Positions 51,916-60,321 are shown, counted from the first letter of the stretch. The stretch: 64,000 nucleotides of DNA from JASHPR01 sp963842355 (GCA_963842355.1 CAWJGC010000004.1:1240001-1304000), one strand, 5' to 3'. Notes: generated by a model not told the origin, from the letters alone. Program-made: numbers and translations.

Positions 51916-52556
51916 TCACTTATCTGCTGCGACACGGGCAGACATCCCTGAGTGCGAGTTACCGGGTCAACGGCGATGTGCGCCTTGTCGTCCCGTTGGA
52001 TGAAACAGGCCGCGAGCAGTGCCAGCGAGCGCGGATCGCGATCCCGGTAGCCGAAGTCCGGTCCTGTGTGAGCAGCGAGTTCCCCCGCGCCATCGAAACC
52101 GCCGAGCTCATCCTCCAGAGCGCCAAGGTCCCGGTAACAGCCGATCAGCGGCTTAACGAACTCGACTACGGCGCCTTCGAAGCCCGCCCGTTCGGCGAGT
52201 ACGCCGCCTGGCTCTGTCAGCATGGTCCCCATGCCAGGCCACCCGGCGCGACCGAGTCGCAGCGAGAAGCCATCCGGCGAATGCTTGACGGCATGCGGTC
52301 GGCCCTTACCCTTCCTGGCCCCCGGATCGTGGTGACCCACGGCCTGGCGCTATCGGTGATCTCCTGGCGGCAGCACCACGAGCTGACTGAGGGAGTCGTA
52401 TTGTTTTCCGAAGCGCCGTGCGCAACACCGATCGTCGTCGTTGACGCAGACCTGCGGAGGACCATCGATGCGCTGGCAACGGATCTCGGCCGGGAGCCCA
52501 TCGCGACCGCGGCGGCCAGCGTAATTGCGACCGGAGACAGGCCGAAGGCTTGCTAG
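51912..52556 (+). CDS. Histidine phosphatase family protein
   Basis: 214 residues. RHG motif in YLLRHGQTSLSASYRV, SSEFPRAIETAEL (Arg of the pocket), LNELDYGAFEARPFGEY and the second His in VVTHGLALSVISW. These fit a phosphoglycerate-mutase-like acid phosphatase. The kinase just upstream and this phosphatase suggest a transient phosphorylated intermediate. GTG start. Confidence 0.88.
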   Translation: MITYLLRHGQTSLSASYRVNGDVRLVVPLDETGREQCQRARIAIPVAEVRSCVSSEFPRAIETAELILQSAKVPVTADQRLNELDYGAFEARPFGEYAAWLCQHGPHARPPGATESQREAIRRMLDGMRSALTLPGPRIVVTHGLALSVISWRQHHELTEGVVLFSEAPCATPIVVVDADLRRTIDALATDLGREPIATAAASVIATGDRPKAC

Positions 52557-52596
52557 GTTCGACAGCAGATGACCTGATGGAGATTGAGGGACGCTG

Positions 52597-53889
52597 ATGC
52601 ATGATCCCCGCGCCCTGCTGGACATGGGCGCCGACGCTGTTCGCCGCCTCGCCCGCCGTGGCTACACGCTGGACCTCGCACGGCTTGAGGAATTGTTCTC
52701 CCGGCGCACCAGCAGCATCACCACGGCCGACCAGCTCCGTGCCGAGTCCAACCGGGTGACACAGGAAGTGCAGCAGGCGGCCCGGCAGGGCGGAGATGTC
52801 TCGGAATTGAAGGAGCGGGCACGCCGGCTCAAGGAGCAGATCCGCCAGGCAGAGACCGAAAAGGACCGGGCTAGGGCTGAGCTGCGGGACCTGCTGCTCG
52901 GCATCCCGAACCTGCCGCTGGACGCGGTTCCCGACGGCGACAGCGAGGAGTTCGCCGTGGAGATCCGCCGCCACGGTGACCCCCCAGCGTTCGCATTCGA
53001 GCCGAAGGACCACGTCGACCTCGGTGAGGCGATGGGAATCCTCGACTTCGCCCGGGCGGCCAAGCTTTCCGGCCCACGGTTCAGCATCGCCCGGGGCGCC
53101 GGTGCGGCGCTGGAGCGCGCCCTCGCGACGTTCTTCCTCGAATTGCACACCCGGCGGCACGGCTACACCGAGTACTCGCTGCCCAACCTGGTCACCCGGG
53201 AAACCATGACCGGCACCGGGCAGTTGCCCAAATTTGAGGAAGATCTGTTCAAGACCAGTGTCGGATCGCGCGACCTGTTCTTGATCCCCACCGCTGAGGT
53301 GCCACTGACGAACCTGCACGCCGGCGAGATCATCGATCCGGCCGCGCTGCCGCTGGCATTCACCGCGCACACCCCGTGCTACCGGTCCGAAGCGGGGTCC
53401 TACGGCAAGGACACCCGGGGCATCCTGCGGCTGCACCAGTTCACGAAGGTTGAGATGGTGCGGATCTGCGCCGCGAACCAGTCGCAGGCCGAGCTGGAGA
53501 AGATGATCGGCCACGCGGAGGCGTGCCTGAGGGAACTGGGCCTGGCCTACCGGGTCATCGTGCTGGCCGCCGGTGACATGAGCTTCGCTGCGCAGGTCAC
53601 CTATGACCTGGAGGTGTGGCTGCCCAGCCAGCACCGCTACCGGGAGATCTCATCCTGCTCCGACTGCGGCACGTTCCAGGCCCGCAGGGCGAACATCCGG
53701 ACCCGGACTGCAGACGGCGCGCGGTCCTTCGTCGCCACGATGAACGGTTCTGGCCTGCCGATCGGCCGGACCATGGCCGCGATCCTGGAGAGCTACCAGC
53801 AGCAGGACGGTTCGGTATCGATGCCGGATGCGCTCGTCCCCTACTTGGGCTTCAAGGCGCTCGGCCCGGACGGAACGCCCCAGATGTGA
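52597..53889 (+). CDS. serS: Seryl-tRNA synthetase, full length
   Basis: 430 residues with all class II parts: an N-terminal tRNA-binding coiled coil (residues about 30-105, ELKERARRLKEQIRQAETEK), the TGTGQLPKFEEDLF and LIPTAEVPLTNLHAGEI regions, motif 2 CYRSEAGSYGKDTRGILRLH with QFTKVEM, the REISSCSDCGTFQARR loop and motif 3 GSGLPIGRTMAAILESYQ. It looks fully catalytic. Placed inside a mobile element operon, it is probably not the housekeeping copy. Cases known to me are a seryl-tRNA donor for a natural product (VlmL in valanimycin) or a drug-resistant duplicate (albomycin). The gap upstream is 40 bp; its stop overlaps the next ATG. Confidence 0.92.
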   Translation: MHDPRALLDMGADAVRRLARRGYTLDLARLEELFSRRTSSITTADQLRAESNRVTQEVQQAARQGGDVSELKERARRLKEQIRQAETEKDRARAELRDLLLGIPNLPLDAVPDGDSEEFAVEIRRHGDPPAFAFEPKDHVDLGEAMGILDFARAAKLSGPRFSIARGAGAALERALATFFLELHTRRHGYTEYSLPNLVTRETMTGTGQLPKFEEDLFKTSVGSRDLFLIPTAEVPLTNLHAGEIIDPAALPLAFTAHTPCYRSEAGSYGKDTRGILRLHQFTKVEMVRICAANQSQAELEKMIGHAEACLRELGLAYRVIVLAAGDMSFAAQVTYDLEVWLPSQHRYREISSCSDCGTFQARRANIRTRTADGARSFVATMNGSGLPIGRTMAAILESYQQQDGSVSMPDALVPYLGFKALGPDGTPQM

Positions 53890-54923
53890 TGCTGGTCGGC
53901 GTCTGTGACTTCCCGGGAAGCTACGCATTCCCGCCTGCCGGGTACGGGGGCATCGAACGGTGGCTGTGGGCCGCCGCCGTAGGAGCGCGCCGCGCAGGCG
54001 CCGACGTCCACCTCCTCGGCCCCTCGTGGCGGCCAGACCTCGGCGATGGCTGGGTTACCAAGCCCGTGCGCTTGGAGACCCTGACATCAGGTTCACGTCA
54101 GCTCCCGCAGCTGCGGAGGGCCGGTTATGACCTGCTCATCGTCGGCCACGAGTATCCATCCCTTCCCGCCTGGCGGCGGGCATGGGAGGAACTGGATTGC
54201 GATGTCGCGACTTTCCAGCACGCGCCGGACTTCCGGCACAGTCCCGGCGCGTTCGATGGCTGCCGCTCCCGGCTGTACTGCTACTCACCGGAGATGACGG
54301 AACGGTACTTAGCGGACCATCCCCGGGCAGAACTTGCCGCGCACCTCGGGTTCGGAGAAGAAGAACCAACCGCCGTCGATGGCTGCGACCTCGTGTGGCT
54401 TGGGCGCATCGATGCAGAGAAAGCGCCCCACCTCGCGATCATGGCTGCGGCCCTGCTGGGCCGCCGGATACGGATTGTCGGGCCGGTCTTCGACGAAGAC
54501 TACGTAACCCTCCATCGTGAGCTGTTCCGCGCTGACCATGTGGAGTTCGCAGGCGAGCTCGGCGGCGCGGCCAAAACAGCCGCGTTGAACACCGGGCGGG
54601 TTCTTGTCTACTCGTGCGCCCGGCACTACGTGGAAGCCGGTGCCGCGGTATTCGGGGAATCCCTGCGGGCCGGGACTCCCGTCGCCGCACTCGCTTGGAA
54701 GCAGGGAACATGCGCCCAGGCTGCCCTGTGCGACGACACCGGAGCGGTGGCCACCGTGGCTCCGGGGACCGACGACCACCAGGCGGCATCCGCACTGGCA
54801 GAGGCCATCGAACAGGCGGCGTTGCTCAAGCCAGCGCATGTGCAGGAGGTCGGTCAGGCACGATTCGATCCCGTCAGGCACTTTCAAGCGCTCGCTTCCC
54901 GCCATGCTGAACCATCCCAGTGA
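53889..54923 (+). CDS. GT4-like glycosyltransferase (GT-B fold)
   Basis: 344 residues. N-terminal glycine-rich start SYAFPPAGYGGIERWLWAAA, the VWLGRIDAEKAPHLAIMAAA segment of the C-terminal domain and a VFGESLRAGTPVAAL motif (EX7E-like nucleotide-sugar site, here AVFGESLRAGTP). Retaining glycosyltransferase of family 4 type; acceptor unknown. ATG 53889 overlaps the stop of the synthetase gene (TGATG). Confidence 0.88.
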   Translation: MLVGVCDFPGSYAFPPAGYGGIERWLWAAAVGARRAGADVHLLGPSWRPDLGDGWVTKPVRLETLTSGSRQLPQLRRAGYDLLIVGHEYPSLPAWRRAWEELDCDVATFQHAPDFRHSPGAFDGCRSRLYCYSPEMTERYLADHPRAELAAHLGFGEEEPTAVDGCDLVWLGRIDAEKAPHLAIMAAALLGRRIRIVGPVFDEDYVTLHRELFRADHVEFAGELGGAAKTAALNTGRVLVYSCARHYVEAGAAVFGESLRAGTPVAALAWKQGTCAQAALCDDTGAVATVAPGTDDHQAASALAEAIEQAALLKPAHVQEVGQARFDPVRHFQALASRHAEPSQ

Positions 54924-55902
54924 GCTAGTGAACGCGCTGCGACGCTCACTCGGCATGCGCTGGTCCTTTGACGCCCAAGGCGACCGCCTGTGCATTCGCT
55001 ACCAAGCACCAGCCACGCCTTACCGGCCGCGGCGCAGGCCAATCGGCTGGCAGGAGATGCTCGGCGTCCTCGCCTCGACATTCGCCGAGCATGGCATCCG
55101 GCAAGTGCCCCCGCTGCCGCTTCGGTGGAACCGCGAAACCGGCTTCACGATCTCCGCGATCCAGGCCCTTGACCCCTACCTGAAACAATGCCGCCCATAC
55201 TCCTACCGGCAGGGCTACCTGCCCCAGCCCGTCATCCGGTTCACGGGGGAACGCGACAACTCGGGCCAGTTGGCCGACGGATTCCTCACCGCGTTCGTCA
55301 ACGTCTCCTGCGTCCTTCCGATCCGTGACCTATCCGAGCACGCGAAGATCCTCGACACCTGGCTGACCGTGCTATCGCGGCTCGGCCTGCATGCCCGCCA
55401 CCTGGAAATCCACGGCGCCACTATCCCATGGCAGCGACGAGAGGTGCAGGGGATCACGCTGCGCGTCGCTCACGACGGCCTCGAAATCGGGGACATCGTC
55501 TTGCTATGGAACGCAAGCAGCCCATGGTTCATGGCCACTGACCTCGGGTCCGGGCTTGAGCGGCTGCGGTGGGCAATCACCCGCACCGCCTGGCCGTTGG
55601 TCGTTCACGGCTCTCTCACGGAACGCGCCGATCCGGCCGTGCTTGACAGAATCCGCGCTGCCACCCTGATCGCTGCGAGTGGAATCCAGCCCAGTGATCG
55701 CGGGCCCGGCAGCGCCCTGAGGCGGCTGGTCAGGTCCATCCCTGCCGCCAGCGCCGCACTTGGGCTGAGCGCCCCGGTCCGCTCAGCGTATGCCTACTGG
55801 TCACTGACGAGCCTGCCCCAACTGCCCTGGCCTGACGTGTGCCAAGTCCTTGAAGGCGAACTCGCAAAGCCTGGTGTGAGCGGAAACAAGCTGTGTAGTT
55901 AA
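54904..55902 (+). CDS. Truncated alanyl-tRNA-synthetase-like protein
   Basis: 332 residues matching only the AlaRS catalytic and following helical region. LPQPVIRFTGERDNSG (106-121) fits motif 2, EIGDIVLLWN (194-203) the middle strand, ATDLGSGLERLRWAI (211-225) motif 3 with its Asp and Arg, and DRIRAATLIAASGIQPSDRG then ALRRLVRSI (248-279) the helical segment of AlaRS (DHIRA...SNEGRGYVLRRIIRR type). The editing domain (HxxxH) and C-terminal domain are absent, and motif 1 is weak. It may activate an amino acid or bind tRNA or a product. ATG 54904 overlaps the glycosyltransferase end; GTG 54928 is an alternative. Last gene, 12 bp from the right border. Confidence 0.82.
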   Translation: MLNHPSELVNALRRSLGMRWSFDAQGDRLCIRYQAPATPYRPRRRPIGWQEMLGVLASTFAEHGIRQVPPLPLRWNRETGFTISAIQALDPYLKQCRPYSYRQGYLPQPVIRFTGERDNSGQLADGFLTAFVNVSCVLPIRDLSEHAKILDTWLTVLSRLGLHARHLEIHGATIPWQRREVQGITLRVAHDGLEIGDIVLLWNASSPWFMATDLGSGLERLRWAITRTAWPLVVHGSLTERADPAVLDRIRAATLIAASGIQPSDRGPGSALRRLVRSIPAASAALGLSAPVRSAYAYWSLTSLPQLPWPDVCQVLEGELAKPGVSGNKLCS

Positions 55903-55914
55903 GAGTTGCATGAC

Positions 55915-57888
55915 GGGTACAGGTTGCATTCGCAGGTGCGCCCGCCTTGGTGGTGGGGGATGGTGTGGTCGTCGTCGCAGCGTTCGGCCCGGCGGGCGCA
56001 GCCGGGGTGGCCGCACCGGGGGGAGCGGATCTTGATGATGTGGCGGAGGGCCGCCGAGGGCCGGTAGCCCGGCCGATTCCCGGCGGTGGGTGCAGGTGCC
56101 GGTCTCGATGGGGGTGGTGGTGATGGCGGCCAGCCAGGCGGCGCGGCCGGGGCCGGGGGGTCCGGGTCCGGCGCGGGCGCAGCCGTGGGCGATGGCGCGG
56201 CCGTGGGGGTCGGTGAGGGTGAGGCACCAGCGGACCGGGCCGGTGGCGGCGGCGAGGGTGTCGGCGAGGTCGCGGCTGGTGGCGGCGTCGATGGTGTCGT
56301 AGCCGTCGGCGTGGCCGGGGGCCTGGGACTGGCCAAGCCAGGCGGCGGCGGGCATGGTCAGGTTCACCGACCCGCCCAGGCCGCCGGGCCCGTCCGCGCT
56401 TGCGCCGGGGGTGTCCGGGCCGGTCCCGCCCGCGCCGGTCCCGGCGGTGCCGGTCCCGCCCACGCCGGGGGTGTCCGCACCGGGGGCGCCCCCGCCGGTC
56501 CTGTCCGCGCCGGTCCTGTCCGCGCCGGTCCCGGCGGTGCCGGTCCTGTTCGCGCCGGTCCTTTCCGCGGCAGGGGGCGGGGGGAGCAGGCTGGTGAGGT
56601 CGTGGCCGTTGAGGCGGGCCAGCAGGACCTGGGCGCGCAGCTGGTCCAAAGTGCCGGGGGCGCCGCGGGCCTGGAGCCAGCGGGCGGCGGCGTCCAGGTT
56701 CTCCCCGGCGAGGATGGCGGCGGCCGGGTCCAGGCCGCGGCCGGCGAGGGCGCCGGTGCCGTCGGGGTCGATCCACACGTCCACCCGGGCGTGCTGGCGC
56801 GCTTGGTCCTTGCGCCGAGCAGCGGCCTCGGGGTCGAAGTGGGCGATGTCGCGGCGCAGCAGGCGGCGGAGCTGGCTGGTGGTCCGCCCGGCCGCCGTCA
56901 AGATCAGGCCCGTCGCGATCGCGGCGGCGATCCGGTCGTCGCCGACCAGGGCCAGCTCGTCGGCGAACACGCCGGCCTTGGCCGCGTCGATCCGCCCGGC
57001 GGCCAGCGCGGCGGTGACGGCGGGCAGCCGGGCCAGCGCGGCGGCGAGGGTGACCTGGCGGTCGGCGGCCCAGCCCGTCAAGGTCAGCACGGCGGCGATC
57101 TCGTCGGCGAGGTACTCGCCGGGGGCGCCGCCGGGGCGGGCGCGGCGGGCGGCCAGCTCGGTGATCACCGCCAGCTCCCCGGCGGCGGCCCGGGAGGCCA
57201 GCCGGCGCTGGGCGGCCAGCAGCCCGGCCAGCTCGTCATCGGACAGCCGGCCCAGGCCGCCGGCCCAGGACCAGTCGCCCGCCCGGGCCAGCAGCCAGCC
57301 CGCCTCCAGCCGGTCCAGCACCCCGCCCGCGGCGAACCCGGCTCCGCCGGTGCCGCCGCGGTGGGTGAACCCGGCATCGAACAGGTCCGCCGCCACCGCC
57401 GCCGGGCCGCCGGCGACGTCATCACCGGCCGGCCCGGCCAGCCCGGCCAGCCCGGCCAGCCCGGCGTGATCCTCGCCGAGGGGCCAGCAGCCGGCGTCGG
57501 CTTCGGGCGGCCAGCAGCCGGGATCGTCGTCCCCGGCTTCGGGGCCGCAGAGGTGATCGCCCAGCCGGTCCAGCGCGGACTCGTCGGCGACGGTCAGCGG
57601 CTCACCGCCATCCAGCTTGGCCAGTACCGCCCGTTCCCCGGCCGTCAGCGGCCGGGGACCGGCTGGCGCGGCGGGCTCGCCGGCCGCCGGCTCGCCGCCG
57701 CCGCGCACCGGGGCCCGCTTCGCGGGCCGCGGCGGGATGCGGCCCGGCTCGCGGCGCTGGCCTGCGGGGCCGTCCGGCTCGCGGCGCTGGCCTGCGGGGC
57801 CGTCCGGCTCGCGGCGCTGGCCTGCGGGGCCGTCCGGCCCGGGGTGGCGAGGGCTGGTGATGGCGTCCCCTCCCAAGCAGCTAGTCAA
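55915..57888 (-). pseudogene. N-terminal part of the split DUF222/HNH endonuclease gene
   Basis: A DUF222 domain protein: Ala-rich helices (GELAVITELAARRARPG, LAAALARLPAVTAALAAGRI, VFADELALVGDD) and DVWIDPDGTGALAGRGLDP. The HNH segment follows (CGHPGCARRAERCDDDHTIP then HHQGGRTCECNLYP), lost at 55914 where the insert begins; the insert supplies SCNS and a stop (55899). The frame changes by one base near 56080, between the TPIETGTCTHRRE part and the HNH part. The rest of the protein is at 42243-42383. The start is unclear (TTG at 57888). The N-terminus has three 30-bp repeats and there are more Pro/Gly/Thr repeats in the middle. Confidence 0.85.
57744..57833 (-). repeat. 30-bp x3 tandem repeat in the HNH gene start
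   Basis: Three perfect 30-bp copies. On the plus strand each unit begins ccggctcgcggcgctggcct and ends gcggggccgt. They encode DGPAGQRREP repeats near the N-terminus of the HNH protein. The period keeps the frame. Confidence 0.97.
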
Positions 57889-58171
57889 CGTATTCGACTA
57901 CACTACCAAGCTATGCCAAGATATGCGATCTGTTTTTCGAGGCGGTTTCACCGGCGGGTCGCGGGAAGGCTGGCTTCAGGCCAGCGGCGCTGGTGGCGCC
58001 GGAAGGTGGCACCGGGCGCGGAGCCGGTGGCCGTCGGTCGTGTCGAGGTTTCGGGCCTCCGCCGTCATCTCGCCGTCACCCGGCTGTCGCCCGCCGGCGT
58101 CGCCGGCACGCTACTGTCCTGGCAGACTGGGTGTTTACGCACCCAAGTACGTACTGGGGAGGTGGACGGCC

Positions 58172-58462
58172 GTGAGCGTTGCGCCTGCTGAGGTTGAGCG
58201 GCCGGAGACCGAGGAGAAGGCGGTCCCCGATTCGCCATGGGTCACGATCGTATGGAACGACCCGGTCAACCTCATGTCGTACGTCACGTACGTGTTCCAG
58301 ACCGTGTTCGGCTACGCGAAGCCGAAGGCGGAGAAACTGATGCTGGACGTGCACCACAAGGGCAAGGCTGTGGTCTCCTCCGGGGCGCGTGAGGCCATGG
58401 AGCACGATGCGGAGACCCTGCACGGCTACGGGCTGTGGGCCACGATCAGCCACGACTCGTGA
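58172..58462 (+). CDS. clpS: ATP-dependent Clp protease adaptor ClpS
   Basis: Delivers N-end-rule substrates to ClpAP/ClpCP. 96 residues with the conserved WVTIVWNDPVNLMSYVTYVF, KLMLDVHHKGKAVV and HDAETLHGYGL pieces. GTG start with GGGGAGG nine bases upstream. It overlaps DUF2017 by 4 bp (GTGA). Confidence 0.94.
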   Translation: MSVAPAEVERPETEEKAVPDSPWVTIVWNDPVNLMSYVTYVFQTVFGYAKPKAEKLMLDVHHKGKAVVSSGAREAMEHDAETLHGYGLWATISHDS

Positions 58463-59142
58463 CCGCCGGCGGACAGGAGCCTGACGAGGGCAGCGACCTG
58501 GAGGACCTGATGGCAGGTTTCCGCGCTAGCTCGGGCGGTGCCACCGCTCGATTCGGCGCGGCCCAGGCGGCCATCATCCGCGACCTGGTCGGGCAGATCG
58601 CGGAACTCATCAGCGACGACCGGCCGGGCCGCGGTGCCTCGGCCGGCCCGAATGCCGCCGATGCCGCCGACACCGCCGACACCGGCGACACCGGCGGCGG
58701 ATCGGGCTGGCCGGATAACGGGCCGATCGGCCCGGACGAACTCGCGGCGATGATCGGGTTCACGGACCACACCACGCTGCCTGACGATCCCGTTCTGGCC
58801 CGGCTGCTTCCTGACGCCTACCGCGAGGATCCGGAGGCGTCGGGAGAGTTTCGCCGGTACACCGAGCAGGGGCTGCGCTCGGGAAAGGCCGCGGCGGCAC
58901 GGACCGTGCTGGCGACGCTGCCGCCGGGAGGAGGCCGCGTCCGGCTGTCCGAGCCGGAAGCCCAGGCGTGGCTGCGCGCCCTCAACGACGTCCGGCTGGC
59001 GCTCGGCGTGCACCTCGAGGTCACCGACGACTTCGACGAGCAGGTCGAGGACATCGGGCCGGATGATCCTCGCGCGGCCTACATAGGGGTCTACCAGTGG
59101 TTGGCGTTCTTGCAGGAAACCCTGGTCCGGGCGCTGTCGTGA
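58459..59142 (+). CDS. DUF2017 protein
   Basis: 227 residues, the protein usually found after clpS in actinobacteria. Recognisable parts: ARFGAAQAAIIRDLVGQIAELI, YREDPEASGEFRRYTEQGLRSGK, LRALNDVRLALGVHLEVTDDFD and AYIGVYQWLAFLQETLVRALS. An Ala/Asp/Gly/Thr-rich insert (ADAADTADTGDTGGG) interrupts it near residue 70. Function unknown. Confidence 0.88.
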   Translation: MTAGGQEPDEGSDLEDLMAGFRASSGGATARFGAAQAAIIRDLVGQIAELISDDRPGRGASAGPNAADAADTADTGDTGGGSGWPDNGPIGPDELAAMIGFTDHTTLPDDPVLARLLPDAYREDPEASGEFRRYTEQGLRSGKAAAARTVLATLPPGGGRVRLSEPEAQAWLRALNDVRLALGVHLEVTDDFDEQVEDIGPDDPRAAYIGVYQWLAFLQETLVRALS

Positions 59143-59226
59143 CGCGGGCGCCGCGCTCCCGCCGCGCCGCGCGAGCACGGGCGCCGCGCGGGCACGGCGC
59201 CGCCCGGGGCGGCTACGCTCGCGGGC

Positions 59227-59841
59227 ATGCTGACCTTGCCAGGCGCTCTGCGCGCCGCCATCATCGCCCACGCGAGGGCCGACGATCCGGATGAGGCCTG
59301 CGGGGTGGTCGCGGGCCCAGCGGGCAGCGACCGCCCGGAGCGGTTCATCCCGATGACGAACGCCGAGCGGTCGCCGACGTTCTACCGGTTCGACTCGATG
59401 GAGCAGTTGCGGGTATGGCGGGAGATGGACGAGAGGGACGAGGAGCCGGTGGTCATCTACCACTCGCATACCGCCACCGAGGCGTACCCCTCCCGCACCG
59501 ACATCGCGTATGCCAGCGAGCCCGGGGCGCATTACGTGCTGGTATCCACGCGAGATCCAGACGAGGCCGAGTTCCGCTCGTTCCGCATCGTGGACGGGGT
59601 CGTCACCGAGGAGGAAGTGCGCATCACCGAAGGCGGTCCGGGCCACCCGCGCGATCCGGGTGACCGGGGCGATCCGGGCGACCCGCGTGATCCGGGTGAC
59701 CGGGGCGATCCGGGCGACCCGCGTGATCCGGGTGACCGGGGCGATCCGGGCGACCCGCGTGATCCGGGTGGCCGGGGCGATCCGGGCGACCCGCGTGATC
59801 TGGGCGACCGGGGCGACCCGGTACGGGCGGCTCCGGAATGA
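59227..59841 (+). CDS. mec: Mec-type JAMM metalloprotease (CysO-cysteine hydrolase)
   Basis: Releases cysteine from CysO-cysteine in the O-phosphoserine route. JAMM zinc site: Glu23 (DEACG), then His79, His81, Ser89 and Asp92 in HSHTATEAYPSRTD. The folded domain ends near residue 137. The next 60 residues are a collagen-like tail made of DPRDPGDRGDPG units. Followed by cysO and cysM in the usual order. The tail does not look like part of the family. Confidence 0.92.
   Translation: MLTLPGALRAAIIAHARADDPDEACGVVAGPAGSDRPERFIPMTNAERSPTFYRFDSMEQLRVWREMDERDEEPVVIYHSHTATEAYPSRTDIAYASEPGAHYVLVSTRDPDEAEFRSFRIVDGVVTEEEVRITEGGPGHPRDPGDRGDPGDPRDPGDRGDPGDPRDPGDRGDPGDPRDPGGRGDPGDPRDLGDRGDPVRAAPE
59662..59821 (+). 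repeat. 36-bp tandem repeat in the 3' end of mec
   Basis: About four and a half copies of a 36-bp unit starting gaccggggcgatccgggcga, each itself built from related 9- and 18-bp parts. They encode the collagen-like tail and stop about 17 bases before the gene's stop codon. Confidence 0.95.
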
Positions 59842-59946
59842 TCCTGGCCGGCCGAAGGTTGGACCGCACGGACTCTCGCACACCTCCGCGTACCCTACGC
59901 ATACCCAACCGCATACCGACCTGTATTTGATCTGGAGCACTTACCC

Positions 59947-60303
59947 ATGGCCATCGAGGTACGGATCCCGACGATCCTGCGCAACTACACCGGCGGAGCC
60001 AAGTCGGTCGAGGGCTCGGGCGACACGCTGGCCGACCTGATCGCCGACCTGGACCAGCGCCACGGCGGGCTGCAGGAGCGGCTCGTGGACGACTCCGGGG
60101 GTACCGCCGGGCTGCGCCGGTTCGTGAACGTCTACCTGAACGACGAGGACGTGCGCTTCCTGGGCGGGCTTGACGCCCCGGTCAAGGACGGCGACACGGT
60201 CACCGTCCTGCCCGCCGTGGCCGGCGGCCAGGACGGCACGCAGCGCGGCACGCGGGACGACGGCACGCAGGACGACGGCTCGCAGCGCAGCACACAGCGC
60301 TGA
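59947..60303 (+). CDS. cysO: CysO sulfur-carrier protein with C-terminal extension
   Basis: Ubiquitin-like sulfur carrier (ThiS/MoaD fold) that carries sulfur as a C-terminal thiocarboxylate to CysM. The conserved body ends in VTVLPAVAGG, with the Gly-Gly at residues 93-94 that must be C-terminal to work. Here 24 more residues follow (QDGTQRGTRDDGTQDDGSQR and STQR), coded by short repeats. So maturation by a protease, possibly Mec, or a stop mutation must be considered. Lies 105 bp after mec and 18 bp before cysM. Confidence 0.92.
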   Translation: MAIEVRIPTILRNYTGGAKSVEGSGDTLADLIADLDQRHGGLQERLVDDSGGTAGLRRFVNVYLNDEDVRFLGGLDAPVKDGDTVTVLPAVAGGQDGTQRGTRDDGTQDDGSQRSTQR

Positions 60304-60321
60304 GCGGCCGGCTGGAGCCCG

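Larger units (their letters stand above)
42384..55914 (+). mobile_element. 13.5-kb integrated element inserted in an HNH gene
   Basis: Bounded on both sides by the two halves of one DUF222/HNH gene. At each border a similar sequence codes for (N/T)LYP on the minus strand: gggatagag at 42375-42383 and cgggtacag at 55914-55922, plausibly the hybrid attL and attR with the crossover inside. Next to the left end is a serine recombinase pseudogene; a replication-relaxation protein is further in. No conjugation or phage structural genes are seen, and several genes are frameshifted, so it is probably a fixed remnant of an actinomycete integrative element. Cargo is the six-gene operon at 49751-55902, whose last stop lies 12 bp from the right border. 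Confidence 0.8.

Noticed and set aside
52597..53889. SerRS as the ordinary housekeeping gene
   Set aside because: It lies in a tightly overlapped operon within the element, away from other translation genes, so a second housekeeping copy elsewhere is expected. Not proven from the window alone.
56086..58191. Gly/Ala-rich plus-strand frame of 700 codons opposite the HNH gene
   Set aside because: Shadow of the DUF222/HNH gene; composed of low-complexity Gly/Ala/Val.
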